In this document: one piece after another, positions 1-6,188 of the stretch
How the letters are laid out: each line of letters begins with the position of its first letter
How positions within the stretch are numbered: position 1 is the stretch's first letter
Assembly (NCBI GenBank): GCA_015520525.1
Contig: WAPY01000063.1
Location: forward strand, 1 to 8,860
Length of the DNA: 8,860 nucleotides
Reading direction: 5' to 3'
Source: Candidatus Woesearchaeota archaeon
GTDB taxonomy: Archaea > Nanobdellota > Nanobdellia > Woesearchaeales > WAPY01
Made by a program: the position numbers and the translations under genes
The notes under the pieces: generated by a model
What the model was told of the DNA's origin: nothing
Seen by the model: only the letters and a program-made list of their open reading frames with translations
The model's database searches: none

Positions 1-2
1 AT

Positions 3-731
3 TTAGAACAGGCTCTTTATAATCCAAAGGATTATATTAATTGGAGTAATATTGCAAAGAAAGAGCATAAGAAAGCTCCAAAAAAATATATTCTCATTTA
101 TTACCCAAAGATTCTTAATTACTTCAAAAGAAAATACAAACCAAAAATGCTAAAACTTCACAGGTTGCCTACAATTTACCAATATAAAGAGGTAGGCGTC
201 GTCCATATAACTGGCATTGGCGCGCCCCACGCTGTAACCGTAATGGAAGAGCTGATTGCTTTAGGTGGTAAGGAATTTTTAAACATAGGAATCGCGGGCG
301 GATTAAAAGATTTTGGCATTTTCTTATGTTCAAAAGCGTTGAGAGATGAAGGAGTAAGTTCTCATTATGTTCCTCATAGAAAATTCGCTTATCCAGATAA
401 AGAGCTCACAGAAAGACTAGAAAAAACATTAATTAAGAGAAAAATTCCGTTCAAAAAATCAGCATCTTGGACTATTGACGCTCCTTACAGAGAAACAAAA
501 GCAGAAATACAAAAGTACAGAAAAGAAGGGATTGGCACTGTTGAAATGGAGGCTTCCGCTCTCTTTGTCGTAGCCAAATTTAGAAAAGTAAAGATTGCTT
601 CTGCCTTTGTTGTTTCTGATATTCTCAAAGATGACAAATGGAATCCGCAGTTTGATGCGAAGCATGTAAACCAAAAATTATATCAACTTTTCGACGCTGC
701 TATGGAATGTTTATTGAGGGTTAGAACATAA
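3..731 (+). CDS. Nucleoside phosphorylase, family 1 (PNP/uridine phosphorylase type), 5' end outside window
   Basis: This enzyme should cleave a purine or pyrimidine nucleoside with phosphate to give a free base and ribose-1-phosphate, a cytosolic salvage reaction. The first ATG in frame is at 147, but the frame is open back to base 3 with sensible protein (for example YNPKDYINW and KYILIYYPKIL), so the gene starts left of the window and 147 is internal. About 242 residues are visible, close to the usual family length, so little is missing. Family signatures are a glycine-rich segment (HITGIGAPHA, from about 204), the phosphate/ribose-side segment NIGIAGGL (282-305), and the nucleoside-binding VEMEASALF (540-566), whose Met-Glu contacts ribose in this family, followed by VVSDIL. 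Base specificity cannot be read from the sequence. The gene converges on top6A with a 6-base gap. Family call is firm; substrate is unknown. Confidence 0.85.
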   Translation, partial: LEQALYNPKDYINWSNIAKKEHKKAPKKYILIYYPKILNYFKRKYKPKMLKLHRLPTIYQYKEVGVVHITGIGAPHAVTVMEELIALGGKEFLNIGIAGGLKDFGIFLCSKALRDEGVSSHYVPHRKFAYPDKELTERLEKTLIKRKIPFKKSASWTIDAPYRETKAEIQKYRKEGIGTVEMEASALFVVAKFRKVKIASAFVVSDILKDDKWNPQFDAKHVNQKLYQLFDAAMECLLRVRT

Positions 732-737
732 AACAAC

Positions 738-1838
738 TTAAGGCAGCCAGGATTTTGGATTGCTCAATTTCTCAGGAAGGTAGTTTGTTATGACAAAGTT
801 AAGTCCGTGCTGAGCCAACGCCTGCTGTTCCGCTCTTTTTTTCATAAGCAGTTGTTTCTTAAGTGCCTTCTGCCATTCAGGGCGTAGTTTAACAAATGGA
901 TCATTTTTGAGTCCGTCTTTTATTCTCTTAATGTCCACATCTTTTAATGGATGTGTTGGAAGTTTGTAATTGATTATGTCGTCGGGAGTTATTCCTATGT
1001 AATGAGCTTGAGGAACACAGAAGTATTTGTTTATGTGGGCTGCATTTCCCGAGCCGACTTTTAAGGTTCTATATATGTTAAGGTAACCGTATGGGTCACC
1101 ATCAGTGAATACATAAACCGGGAGTTTTTTATCGTCCGCTAATCTTCTTATAAATCTCCTGCATGCTCTTGTCGGCACTCCCCCCATTGAGATTAATATG
1201 GCGTTGGCTTTTTTCCAGTAGGCGTGCTTGACCAACCTTTGATACATACCTGCTGTTTCTATCGCAAGTATGAAGTCAGCGTCTGTTTCAAATTTCAAAT
1301 GCTCCACACTACTTGGTATTGAATACGCTCCAGTCCCCATCTTCGTACAGTCAATCCTTATCTCCTTCCCAGTCTGTGGGTCTTTATCAATAACGATCAA
1401 TTCTCCAGCAACATCTCCTCCTTTCTCTTCAGGAATAAATCCAAGCTGTTCTCTGTTGACTCCGAACATTGCCTCAATGTCGTCCATTATGGCATCAGAC
1501 TCGGGTTGTTCCGAGAATCTCGCGTCCCCCCAATTCTTTGAAACATAGTAAGCTTCCCTTTTCGTCGCTATATCATCAGTTTCAACAAGATTTTTCGACA
1601 GGGTTAGCATTCTCAATGTCTGGGCGAATGTTTTTGAGGTTGATACGGTTAATGTTCTTCTTTTTACTTTTGAACCAAGTTGAAAGTACCCAACATTTTT
1701 ATCATAATAGACATTGCTCAAACCTCTTAAGGGAGTTGTCAGTGACGGCGTCTTCTTTTTAGTTATGGCGTTGTAAATATCCAACGCAACTTGTTTTATC
1801 TTGTTGAGTATGTCCTTGCGCTCTTCTGTTGTTCTCAT
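738..1838 (-). CDS. top6A: DNA topoisomerase VI subunit A (Spo11-like)
   Basis: This is the DNA-cleaving subunit of the type IIB topoisomerase, an A2B2 complex that passes one duplex through a double-strand break to relax supercoils and separate chromosomes. The 366-residue protein has the expected family size. The N-terminal winged-helix/CAP domain carries the REAYY motif, whose second tyrosine (Tyr98) should form the 5'-phosphotyrosyl bond. The Toprim domain follows, with Glu194 (AIETAGM) and the DxD pair Asp246/Asp248 (FTDGDPYG) as Mg2+ ligands. All key residues are present, so the enzyme should be active. The ATG overlaps the top6B stop by four bases (ATGA) and is preceded by GAGGTG five bases upstream. 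It is therefore probably translated from the top6B transcript, giving matched amounts of both subunits. Identification is firm. Confidence 0.97.
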   Translation of the reverse strand: MRTTEERKDILNKIKQVALDIYNAITKKKTPSLTTPLRGLSNVYYDKNVGYFQLGSKVKRRTLTVSTSKTFAQTLRMLTLSKNLVETDDIATKREAYYVSKNWGDARFSEQPESDAIMDDIEAMFGVNREQLGFIPEEKGGDVAGELIVIDKDPQTGKEIRIDCTKMGTGAYSIPSSVEHLKFETDADFILAIETAGMYQRLVKHAYWKKANAILISMGGVPTRACRRFIRRLADDKKLPVYVFTDGDPYGYLNIYRTLKVGSGNAAHINKYFCVPQAHYIGITPDDIINYKLPTHPLKDVDIKRIKDGLKNDPFVKLRPEWQKALKKQLLMKKRAEQQALAQHGLNFVITNYLPEKLSNPKSWLP

Positions 1839-3655
1839 TTTTGCACCTCAAATAATTTCTTCTGCCTCGACTCTTTCTCCAACTCTTTTCCCTGCTCAGT
1901 TATATTATCATCTTTTCTATCTTTCTTGTCCTTATCAGATTTCTTGTTCTTATTGCTTTTCTCTTTATGATTATTCCCATCGTCAAACGAGTCCAATTCA
2001 TCCTCAACATTCCCAACTATCCCCAACTTTTCTTCGTTGTCATCATGCTTAACTTTCTCAATCTTTTCGATCTTTCTTGTTTTCTCGAGTATCTGTTTTA
2101 AATCTTCTATTAGCTCTTGCTTTTTATCTTCAGGAAGTCCAATAAGTTCTATTAAAGCTTCAGATATGTGAGGTATGTATTTTTCTATGTAGCTTTTCTT
2201 TTTCAAGGCGTCTTTCACTCTTCTCTTTTTTCTTATATAAGAAGAGAGTCGTCTCGCACAGTCTTGAACTGCAAGTTTTATTTCTCTCATTATTTCAGGA
2301 TAATGCGCTATCGCTTCCTTTGCCTCTGATGTAAATGGAGCCCACACTGATGCGAAATGAACTGCAAGAACAACAGGGCCTACGGGCAAGGAGCCTTGGC
2401 TTTGTTGCAGTCCGTAGTTTCTCCAGTTTATTGAAGAGACTGATTTTGTTATTGCACAGGCTCCTTTCTGATAAAGCAGGGGAACCTTATTTGCGAATCT
2501 CAAAAGTGTTATCTGCTTGTCTGAGGGCAGAGAGCCTCCGTAAGCTAAGGCGCATTCAATGATGAAAGGATTTCCTCTATAAACTGACGCAGGTCTTTGA
2601 ACTGACGCGTAAAACTCAGCGTTGATTTCTTTTCTCAAGCCTTCTTCTAATTCCTTCGCTCCTATTGGAGACAGGCAGTCTGTCGGGGGAGCTATTATTT
2701 TTGTTTTCTTTATAGCTTGTATGAGTTTATCCGCATCTTGCCTCGTGAGGTTGTGCGGGTTTGTTTTAGTGAGTATTCCTGCTTTCTCGCATATCTCTCT
2801 GGCTGTTTGAGGCCCCACCCTTGAGAATTCACTTGTCAAGAATTGTTGTAATGTTTTCGCCTTCGTCGATTGAAGCATTTTGTAGAGTATGCCTAGTTCT
2901 ATCCCATAAGGGTGAGGTTTTATCTCTTTAGGCTCTACTGGAAGTTTATCAACACTGCGGACGAACACAAACTGCTCCGATTTGGGGGATATGTAGATTA
3001 TTGTTGCGTATGGATTTATGATTGCAGTCTCCTTCAAGTATTCATCGACGCTTTGGTCTCCCTTTTGGTATGTTGCTCCTATCTCAACCTCAACTCTGGT
3101 CCCATGCTCTTTGCTCCATTCTATTTTTTCCTGCTTAACAATTTGAGGTTTGTTGTGCAGAGTGTCAATGTGAATCTCAGTGTAGTAAGCAGGCCTGTCT
3201 TTTGATATTCTTGATATTATCTTGATAGGTCTCCCTGTTGTTAGCTGTGCGTACAGAGCTGCTGCTGATATTCCTATTCCCTGCTGTCCTCTGCTCTGTT
3301 TTAGACTGTGAAACTTGCTCCCGTATAAAAGTTTTCCAAATATTTTTGGAATTTGATTCGGAACAATTCCCGGACCATTGTCTTCTATAACCACTCTAAA
3401 TCTCTCGTCTGACAATTGCGTTATCTCAACTTTTATCTCCGGCAGGATTCTCGCTTCCTCGCAGGCGTCAAGGGCGTTGTCAAGAGCTTCTTTAACTGTT
3501 GTAAGCAGAGCTTTTCTTTTATTATCAAATCCGAGAAGATGCCTGTTCTTCTCAAAGAATTCAGCTATTGAAATTTCTCTTTGCTTTTTTGCAAGTTCAA
3601 CTGCCTTCGGTTCTTTACTCTTATTATCTTCTTTTTTGTTCGCTTGCACACTCAT
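1835..3655 (-). CDS. top6B: DNA topoisomerase VI subunit B (GHKL ATPase)
   Basis: This ATPase subunit dimerises on ATP binding and drives strand passage by the Topo VI A2B2 enzyme. The Bergerat fold is intact: the N-box KEALDNALDACEEA (Glu56 general base, Asn60 for Mg2+), EDNGPGI (Asp92 contacts adenine) and the ATP-lid loop RGQQGIGIS (about 122-130). An H2TH region follows (EFSRVGPQTAREICEKAGI, about 276-294), then the transducer domain with WRNYGLQQ and LPVGP. After about residue 535 comes a roughly 70-residue tail dominated by Lys, Asp, Glu and Asn. At 606 residues the protein is longer than the compact homologue of Sulfolobus (about 530). The gene lies 26 bases after the KH gene and overlaps top6A by four bases. 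No SD precedes the ATG. A TATA-like box 26-27 bases upstream suggests a leaderless transcript in addition to any read-through from upstream genes. Confidence 0.97.
   Translation of the reverse strand: MSVQANKKEDNKSKEPKAVELAKKQREISIAEFFEKNRHLLGFDNKRKALLTTVKEALDNALDACEEARILPEIKVEITQLSDERFRVVIEDNGPGIVPNQIPKIFGKLLYGSKFHSLKQSRGQQGIGISAAALYAQLTTGRPIKIISRISKDRPAYYTEIHIDTLHNKPQIVKQEKIEWSKEHGTRVEVEIGATYQKGDQSVDEYLKETAIINPYATIIYISPKSEQFVFVRSVDKLPVEPKEIKPHPYGIELGILYKMLQSTKAKTLQQFLTSEFSRVGPQTAREICEKAGILTKTNPHNLTRQDADKLIQAIKKTKIIAPPTDCLSPIGAKELEEGLRKEINAEFYASVQRPASVYRGNPFIIECALAYGGSLPSDKQITLLRFANKVPLLYQKGACAITKSVSSINWRNYGLQQSQGSLPVGPVVLAVHFASVWAPFTSEAKEAIAHYPEIMREIKLAVQDCARRLSSYIRKKRRVKDALKKKSYIEKYIPHISEALIELIGLPEDKKQELIEDLKQILEKTRKIEKIEKVKHDDNEEKLGIVGNVEDELDSFDDGNNHKEKSNKNKKSDKDKKDRKDDNITEQGKELEKESRQKKLFEVQK
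1844..1849 (-). promoter_or_regulatory. Shine-Dalgarno of top6A
   Basis: The minus strand reads GAGGTG, five bases before the top6A ATG and inside the last codons of top6B. It matches the archaeal anti-SD (3' end of 16S rRNA, ...CACCUCC). Together with the ATGA stop/start overlap, it fixes the top6A start and suggests translational coupling to top6B. Confidence 0.75.
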
Positions 3656-3676
3656 TTTTAGATTTCAAGGTGTTTT

Positions 3677-3686
3677 ATTTATTAAA
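3677..3686 (-). promoter_or_regulatory. Possible TATA box of top6B
   Basis: The minus strand reads TTTAATAAAT, centred about 26.5 bases before the top6B ATG and overlapping the stop codon of the KH gene. The spacing fits a transcript starting at the ATG, and there is no SD. The box is a weaker match to the archaeal consensus than the others in this window, so an internal promoter is plausible rather than shown. Confidence 0.35.
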
Positions 3687-4299
3687 TTTTCTCCTCATCC
3701 TCAAATGGTTCAACTATCTCTTTGACTCTCATCTCTTTAACTTTCTTCTCAAGCCAAGAGTTGACTTTTGAATGCGGACTTCCATTAATAAGTTTAAATA
3801 AAGCCTGCCTTGCAAGGCCAACATTCTCATAACTTCCAATTATAGAAACTGTTTTTCCGTAAACTGAAATGTATGTGTCTGTTATGTTCTCTATGAATTC
3901 TCTGCTCTTGCCTTTTTCTCCTATCACTCTTCCTTTGACTCTCTTAATTTGGTTCTTCGATTTAACAAGTTCTCTAAGGTTTATAACTTCAAGCATGTAG
4001 TCTGTTCTCAAAAGAAGCTTTGCTTTTTCCGGGTTGAATCCCCTGCCTATAGCGTTGACTATGTCTCTTACCTTGTAAACTTTTATGGGGTCATTGCCTG
4101 ATATTTTCACAACTCCCGTTTCAGAGTTTATTTGAAGGTTAGCTCCTGTTTCTTCCATCAATTCTTTCTTAACAGAACCTTTTGTTCCTATAAGCACAGC
4201 TACTCTTTCCTTTGGTATTTTAACATAAAACACATAACTGCCTTGAGGATTATTATCTGAAGGATTCTCCAAATTTTTATTTTCTTCTTCAAAATCCAT
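3682..4299 (-). CDS. Two-KH-domain RNA-binding protein, archaeal Pno1/Dim2 type
   Basis: This is the likely archaeal counterpart of eukaryotic Pno1/Dim2, which binds near the 3' end of small-subunit rRNA during ribosome maturation. Two KH domains are visible. The first runs from about YVFYVKIPKERVAVLIGTKG, with GxxG loop GTKG, through GVVKISG. The second contains RVIGEKGKSREFIENIT, with GxxG loop GEKG, followed by ISVYGKTVSIIG. This tandem arrangement is typical of the family. The frame can also start at a GTG at 4317 (six residues longer, VSFLIF). I prefer the ATG at 4299 because TTTAAAAA is centred 26-27 bases before it and no SD precedes either start. Linkage to top6B-top6A is a known archaeal arrangement, often with a RIO kinase gene, which is absent here. 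The role in rRNA processing is inferred from family. Confidence 0.88.
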   Translation of the reverse strand: MDFEEENKNLENPSDNNPQGSYVFYVKIPKERVAVLIGTKGSVKKELMEETGANLQINSETGVVKISGNDPIKVYKVRDIVNAIGRGFNPEKAKLLLRTDYMLEVINLRELVKSKNQIKRVKGRVIGEKGKSREFIENITDTYISVYGKTVSIIGSYENVGLARQALFKLINGSPHSKVNSWLEKKVKEMRVKEIVEPFEDEEKI

Positions 4300-4321
4300 A
4301 AAAATAAGAAAACTCACTCTC

Positions 4322-4329
4322 TTTTTAAA
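4322..4329 (-). promoter_or_regulatory. TATA box of the KH-domain gene
   Basis: The minus strand reads TTTAAAAA within CTTTAAAAAG, in the 21-base gap after the small Zn-site gene. Its centre is about 26.5 bases from the ATG at 4299, which would place transcription initiation at that ATG (leaderless). The same spacing recurs at other SD-less genes in the window. Confidence 0.5.
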
Positions 4330-4338
4330 GTTTAGCTT

Positions 4339-4656
4339 TTAGTTCTTAGACCTCTTCGCTTTTATCTCTATGCTCTTAAGTTCTTTGGCGAAATCCATAA
4401 GGCAGTCAACAGAGCATAAGTAAGCTCTTCTTTTGAAATCAGGTTCTCCATACTCAATTTTTATCTCAAAATCAGTTAAGGGATTTATTTTCCTGCCGCA
4501 CTCCGCGCAGGTGTGCATATTGTTCTGCTCAATTTCTTTTATCTTTTTATTGAGAAGTCTTTTCAGATGGAGAGCGCCATTGTCAATATCATATTTTAAT
4601 TTCATTAAATCTTCATAGTTCAACTCGTTTAGAATTTCCTTGACATTTTTTTTCAT
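4339..4656 (-). CDS. Small Zn-site protein (CxxC...CxxxC), unknown function
   Basis: The 105-residue protein has two parts. Residues about 5-46 are charged and predicted helical (LNELNYEDLMKLKYDI and LKRLLNKKIKEIEQ), possibly a short coiled coil. Residues 47-105 form a treble-clef or ribbon-like metal site with Cys50/Cys53 (CAECGRKI) and Cys81/Cys85 (CSVDC). The four cysteines, spaced CxxC and CxxxC, probably bind one Zn2+. Such small proteins bind nucleic acid, ribosomes or other proteins; nothing here tells which. It is the first gene of a leftward cluster with the KH protein and Topo VI, 21 bases before the KH gene. The ATG has a strong SD (AAGGTGAT, three bases away). I do not recognise the family by name. 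Confidence 0.75.
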   Translation of the reverse strand: MKKNVKEILNELNYEDLMKLKYDIDNGALHLKRLLNKKIKEIEQNNMHTCAECGRKINPLTDFEIKIEYGEPDFKRRAYLCSVDCLMDFAKELKSIEIKAKRSKN

Positions 4657-4659
4657 TTT

Positions 4660-4667
4660 ATCACCTT
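4660..4667 (-). promoter_or_regulatory. Shine-Dalgarno of the small Zn-site gene
   Basis: The minus strand reads AAGGTGAT, three bases before the ATG at 4656, a near-perfect complement of the archaeal 16S rRNA 3' end. It confirms the start and implies a leadered transcript. Confidence 0.75.
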
Positions 4668-4697
4668 GTTTGCCAACGAAGCTTGCTTGTTAATAAC

Positions 4698-4707
4698 TAT
4701 TTTTAAG
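4698..4707 (-). promoter_or_regulatory. Likely TATA box of the Zn-site/KH/Topo VI cluster
   Basis: The minus strand reads CTTAAAAATA. With the usual spacing of about 26 bases, transcription would start near 4676 and give a leader of about 20 bases that includes the SD. A second A/T box (ATTTAAAAAG, about 4721-4730) lies further upstream and is the alternative. Confidence 0.45.
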
Positions 4708-4774
4708 TAAAAACTTGATTCTTTTTAAATGTTTCTAAAGAGTTGGACAAACAAAAAACAACAAATTGGAAAGG

Positions 4775-4782
4775 TTTTAAAA
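4775..4782 (+). promoter_or_regulatory. TATA box and BRE of the HTH/S-layer-like gene
   Basis: TTTTAAAA is preceded directly by purine-rich GAAAGG (4769-4774), a good match to an archaeal TFB recognition element. The box centre is 26 bases before the ATG at 4805, and no convincing SD precedes that ATG, so the transcript is probably leaderless. Confidence 0.65.
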
Positions 4783-4804
4783 GAATAAAAGGATATGAAT
4801 TTGC

Positions 4805-5725
4805 ATGATAATTGTAAAGAAGGAGAAGAACAAGATCCTAAGCATTCCAACATCAGAGGTCAATATCAACAGCATAAGAACAGTCGGCTCTGAGCTGGCC
4901 GTAAAAATCTTAAAAGCAATTTACGAAAAGCCAGATTACCCTTTAGGAATAGCCCGCCGATTGGGAGTTAACGAACAGAAAGTATACTACCACATAAAGC
5001 ATCTTGAAAGAGCAGGCATCATTGAGGTTGCCGACAGAGTTGAAAAGTCAGGTTCAACAGCGAAGATTTACAGGCTGAAGAGCAAATCATTCTTCTTTAA
5101 GCTTGGAGAATTTGAAGAAGCCAACAAGATAATCCAAGTGAGGAATGAGTCAAGCTTTTTAAAGGAGTTTATTCATGAGGGCGAATTGAATGCAAAGATT
5201 ATCGTCGGAAGTCCAGATCCTCACGGTCCTGAAAGGGCGCGAAGCAGGGACGGCTATTATGGTATTGATCTGGCATTGTTTTTAGGAACATTCTTAAATT
5301 ATGTTCCAGACCTAAGCGTTAAACTAGATACAGAAGTTAGAGAGTCGGATTTAAACAATAACTTAATCCTAATAGGAGGTCCTGTCATCAACAAGGTCAG
5401 CGAGAAAGTTAACAATTACCTGCCAATATTTTTTAAGAAGGACTCCGGATGGAATTTATTCTCAAAATTGTCCAACAAATCTTACAGTGATGAGGAGACT
5501 GGAGCAATTGTCAAGATAGACAATCCTTTCTTCAAAGGGAAGAAAGTTCTCTTAATAGCGGGCAAGAGATACTCTGGAACTAGAGCTGCTATAACTGCCA
5601 TGCTGAAGCACTTCGATGAAGTTAAAAAAGGCAATTCTAAAGATCCTAATGTAAAAGCAAGAGTTGTTCTCGGCTTGGACTTAAACTCAGATGGAATTGT
5701 TGATGATGTTGACTTTTTAGAATAA
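4805..5725 (+). CDS. Winged-helix regulator fused to S-layer-C-like domain with terminal EF-hand-like loop
   Basis: Residues about 28-95 form an ArsR-like winged helix: SELAVKILKAIYEKP, then LGIARRLGVNEQKVYYHIKHLERAGIIE (recognition helix VNEQKVYYHIKHL) and a wing running to AKIYRLK. The rest resembles the C-terminal domain of archaeal S-layer proteins of the Methanococcus type. It has IIVGSPDPHGPERA (about 132-145), the hallmark NLILIGGPVIN (186-196), and VLLIAGKRYSGTRAAITAML (248-267). The last 15 residues contain an EF-hand-like loop, DLNSDGIVDDVD (Asp292, Asn294, Asp296, Asp303), able to bind Ca2+. No signal peptide or membrane segment is visible, so the protein is probably cytosolic and the C-terminal part may sense a ligand or mediate assembly. 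It is divergent from the Zn-site/KH/Topo VI cluster. Target genes are unknown. Domain calls are good; function is inference. Confidence 0.8.
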   Translation: MIIVKKEKNKILSIPTSEVNINSIRTVGSELAVKILKAIYEKPDYPLGIARRLGVNEQKVYYHIKHLERAGIIEVADRVEKSGSTAKIYRLKSKSFFFKLGEFEEANKIIQVRNESSFLKEFIHEGELNAKIIVGSPDPHGPERARSRDGYYGIDLALFLGTFLNYVPDLSVKLDTEVRESDLNNNLILIGGPVINKVSEKVNNYLPIFFKKDSGWNLFSKLSNKSYSDEETGAIVKIDNPFFKGKKVLLIAGKRYSGTRAAITAMLKHFDEVKKGNSKDPNVKARVVLGLDLNSDGIVDDVDFLE

Positions 5726-5761
5726 GGAACAAAAGAAAACAAAAAACAGCAAAATATGTAA
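5726..5761 (-). terminator. T-rich terminator of the HPF-like gene
   Basis: Read leftward, the 36-base convergent gap after the HPF-like stop is strongly T-rich (TTTTGCTGTTTTTTG, then TTTTCTTTTG) with no hairpin. Archaeal RNA polymerase terminates on such U-tracts. On the plus strand the same gap is A-rich and would not stop the converging HTH gene. Confidence 0.55.
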
Positions 5762-6118
5762 TCACTCCTTCAACTTCATAAGCTGCTTCTCAAGCTTCTT
5801 AAACACAGAGTCAAGCCCGATAAATAAATTGTGGGATTCTTCCTCTGCAATGAAAGGTTTTCCTGAAATTATTGCCTTGGCGTTAAGTTCATACCTGCCC
5901 TTCTTTGATTCTTCATTTTCATGGACGATTTTCAAATCCACAGCAACTCTCTCAAAACCATCAAACAAATCAGAGAATTTCCTGGCGTATGAACCAACCA
6001 TTTTCTTAACAACGACCATGGTTGATCTGTCCAGGCTTCTAAATCCTGAGAGTTTAATAACGCCTCCCAAATCTAAAGTGTCTACATTCTCATCCTTTTC
6101 ATTCATTTCTTCTGCCAT
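5762..6118 (-). CDS. Probable HPF/RaiA-like ribosome-associated protein
   Basis: The 118-residue cytosolic protein matches the pattern of short hibernation-promoting factors. After a charged N-terminal tail (1-18) comes a first strand (GVIKLSGFRSLD), a helix (STMVVVKKMVGSYARKFSDLF), a strand (RVAVDLKIVHE), and a hairpin (RYELNAKAIISG, then KPFIAEEES). The final helix (LFIGLDSVFKKLEKQLMKLKE) recalls the family's DxYxAID...KLExQLxKxK ending. Family members sit in the 30S decoding centre and silence ribosomes in stress or stationary phase. The usual bacterial pattern is only partly kept (GLD for AID), and archaeal members are divergent, so this call rests on pattern recognition. The start is fixed by GAGGTGAT three bases upstream. 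The gene converges on the HTH gene and follows the PAC2 gene with a 70-base gap. Confidence 0.6.
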   Translation of the reverse strand: MAEEMNEKDENVDTLDLGGVIKLSGFRSLDRSTMVVVKKMVGSYARKFSDLFDGFERVAVDLKIVHENEESKKGRYELNAKAIISGKPFIAEEESHNLFIGLDSVFKKLEKQLMKLKE

Positions 6119-6121
6119 AAA

Positions 6122-6129
6122 ATCACCTC
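6122..6129 (-). promoter_or_regulatory. Shine-Dalgarno of the HPF-like gene
   Basis: The minus strand reads GAGGTGAT, three bases before the ATG at 6118, the strongest SD in the window. It fixes the start and suggests efficient translation from a leadered transcript. Confidence 0.8.
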
Positions 6130-6159
6130 AACAAAATTTTAATTCAAAGCAAAAACAAA

Positions 6160-6179
6160 CATAAATTTACTAATTTATG
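6160..6179. repeat. Inverted repeat upstream of the HPF-like gene
   Basis: Perfect 8-base arms, CATAAATT (6160-6167) and AATTTATG (6172-6179), flank TACT. A second perfect palindrome, ATCATATGAT (6180-6189), abuts it. On the minus strand a T-rich run (TTTGTTTTTG) follows, so the repeat could form a weak hairpin terminator for the PAC2 gene. It also covers the best TATA candidate of the HPF-like gene (AAATTTAT, 6161-6168, which would give a leader of about 20 bases), so an operator is possible. A/T-only palindromes also arise by chance. Confidence 0.45.
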
Positions 6180-6188
6180 ATCATATGA

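Noticed and set aside
459..674. Minus-strand open frame inside the phosphorylase gene
   Set aside because: It is antisense to the conserved VEMEASALF region and has no start signal; a shadow.
720..737. Leftward T-rich run after the top6A stop as a terminator
   Set aside because: The run (TTGTTTTATG) is short and broken; weaker than the tract after the HPF-like gene and not enough for a call.
1850..2060. Low-complexity purine-rich strand as a repeat or CRISPR-like region
   Set aside because: It has no regular unit or spacing; it simply encodes the Lys/Asp/Glu-rich Top6B tail.
1270..3205. Several plus-strand open frames of 60-115 codons opposite top6A and top6B
   Set aside because: They lie wholly inside well-supported minus-strand genes, are rich in Ser, Leu and Phe as expected of antisense shadows, and match no family I know.
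4657..4804. Possible operator repeats in the divergent gap (short arms TCTTT...AAAGA; repeated ACAAA/ACAA units)
   Set aside because: Arms of five bases and simple A-rich repeats are expected by chance in such AT-rich DNA; only the promoters are supported here.
5482..6164. Open frames antisense to the 3' end of the HTH gene and to the HPF-like gene
   Set aside because: Both lack an SD or TATA box at a proper distance and oppose genes with good motifs.
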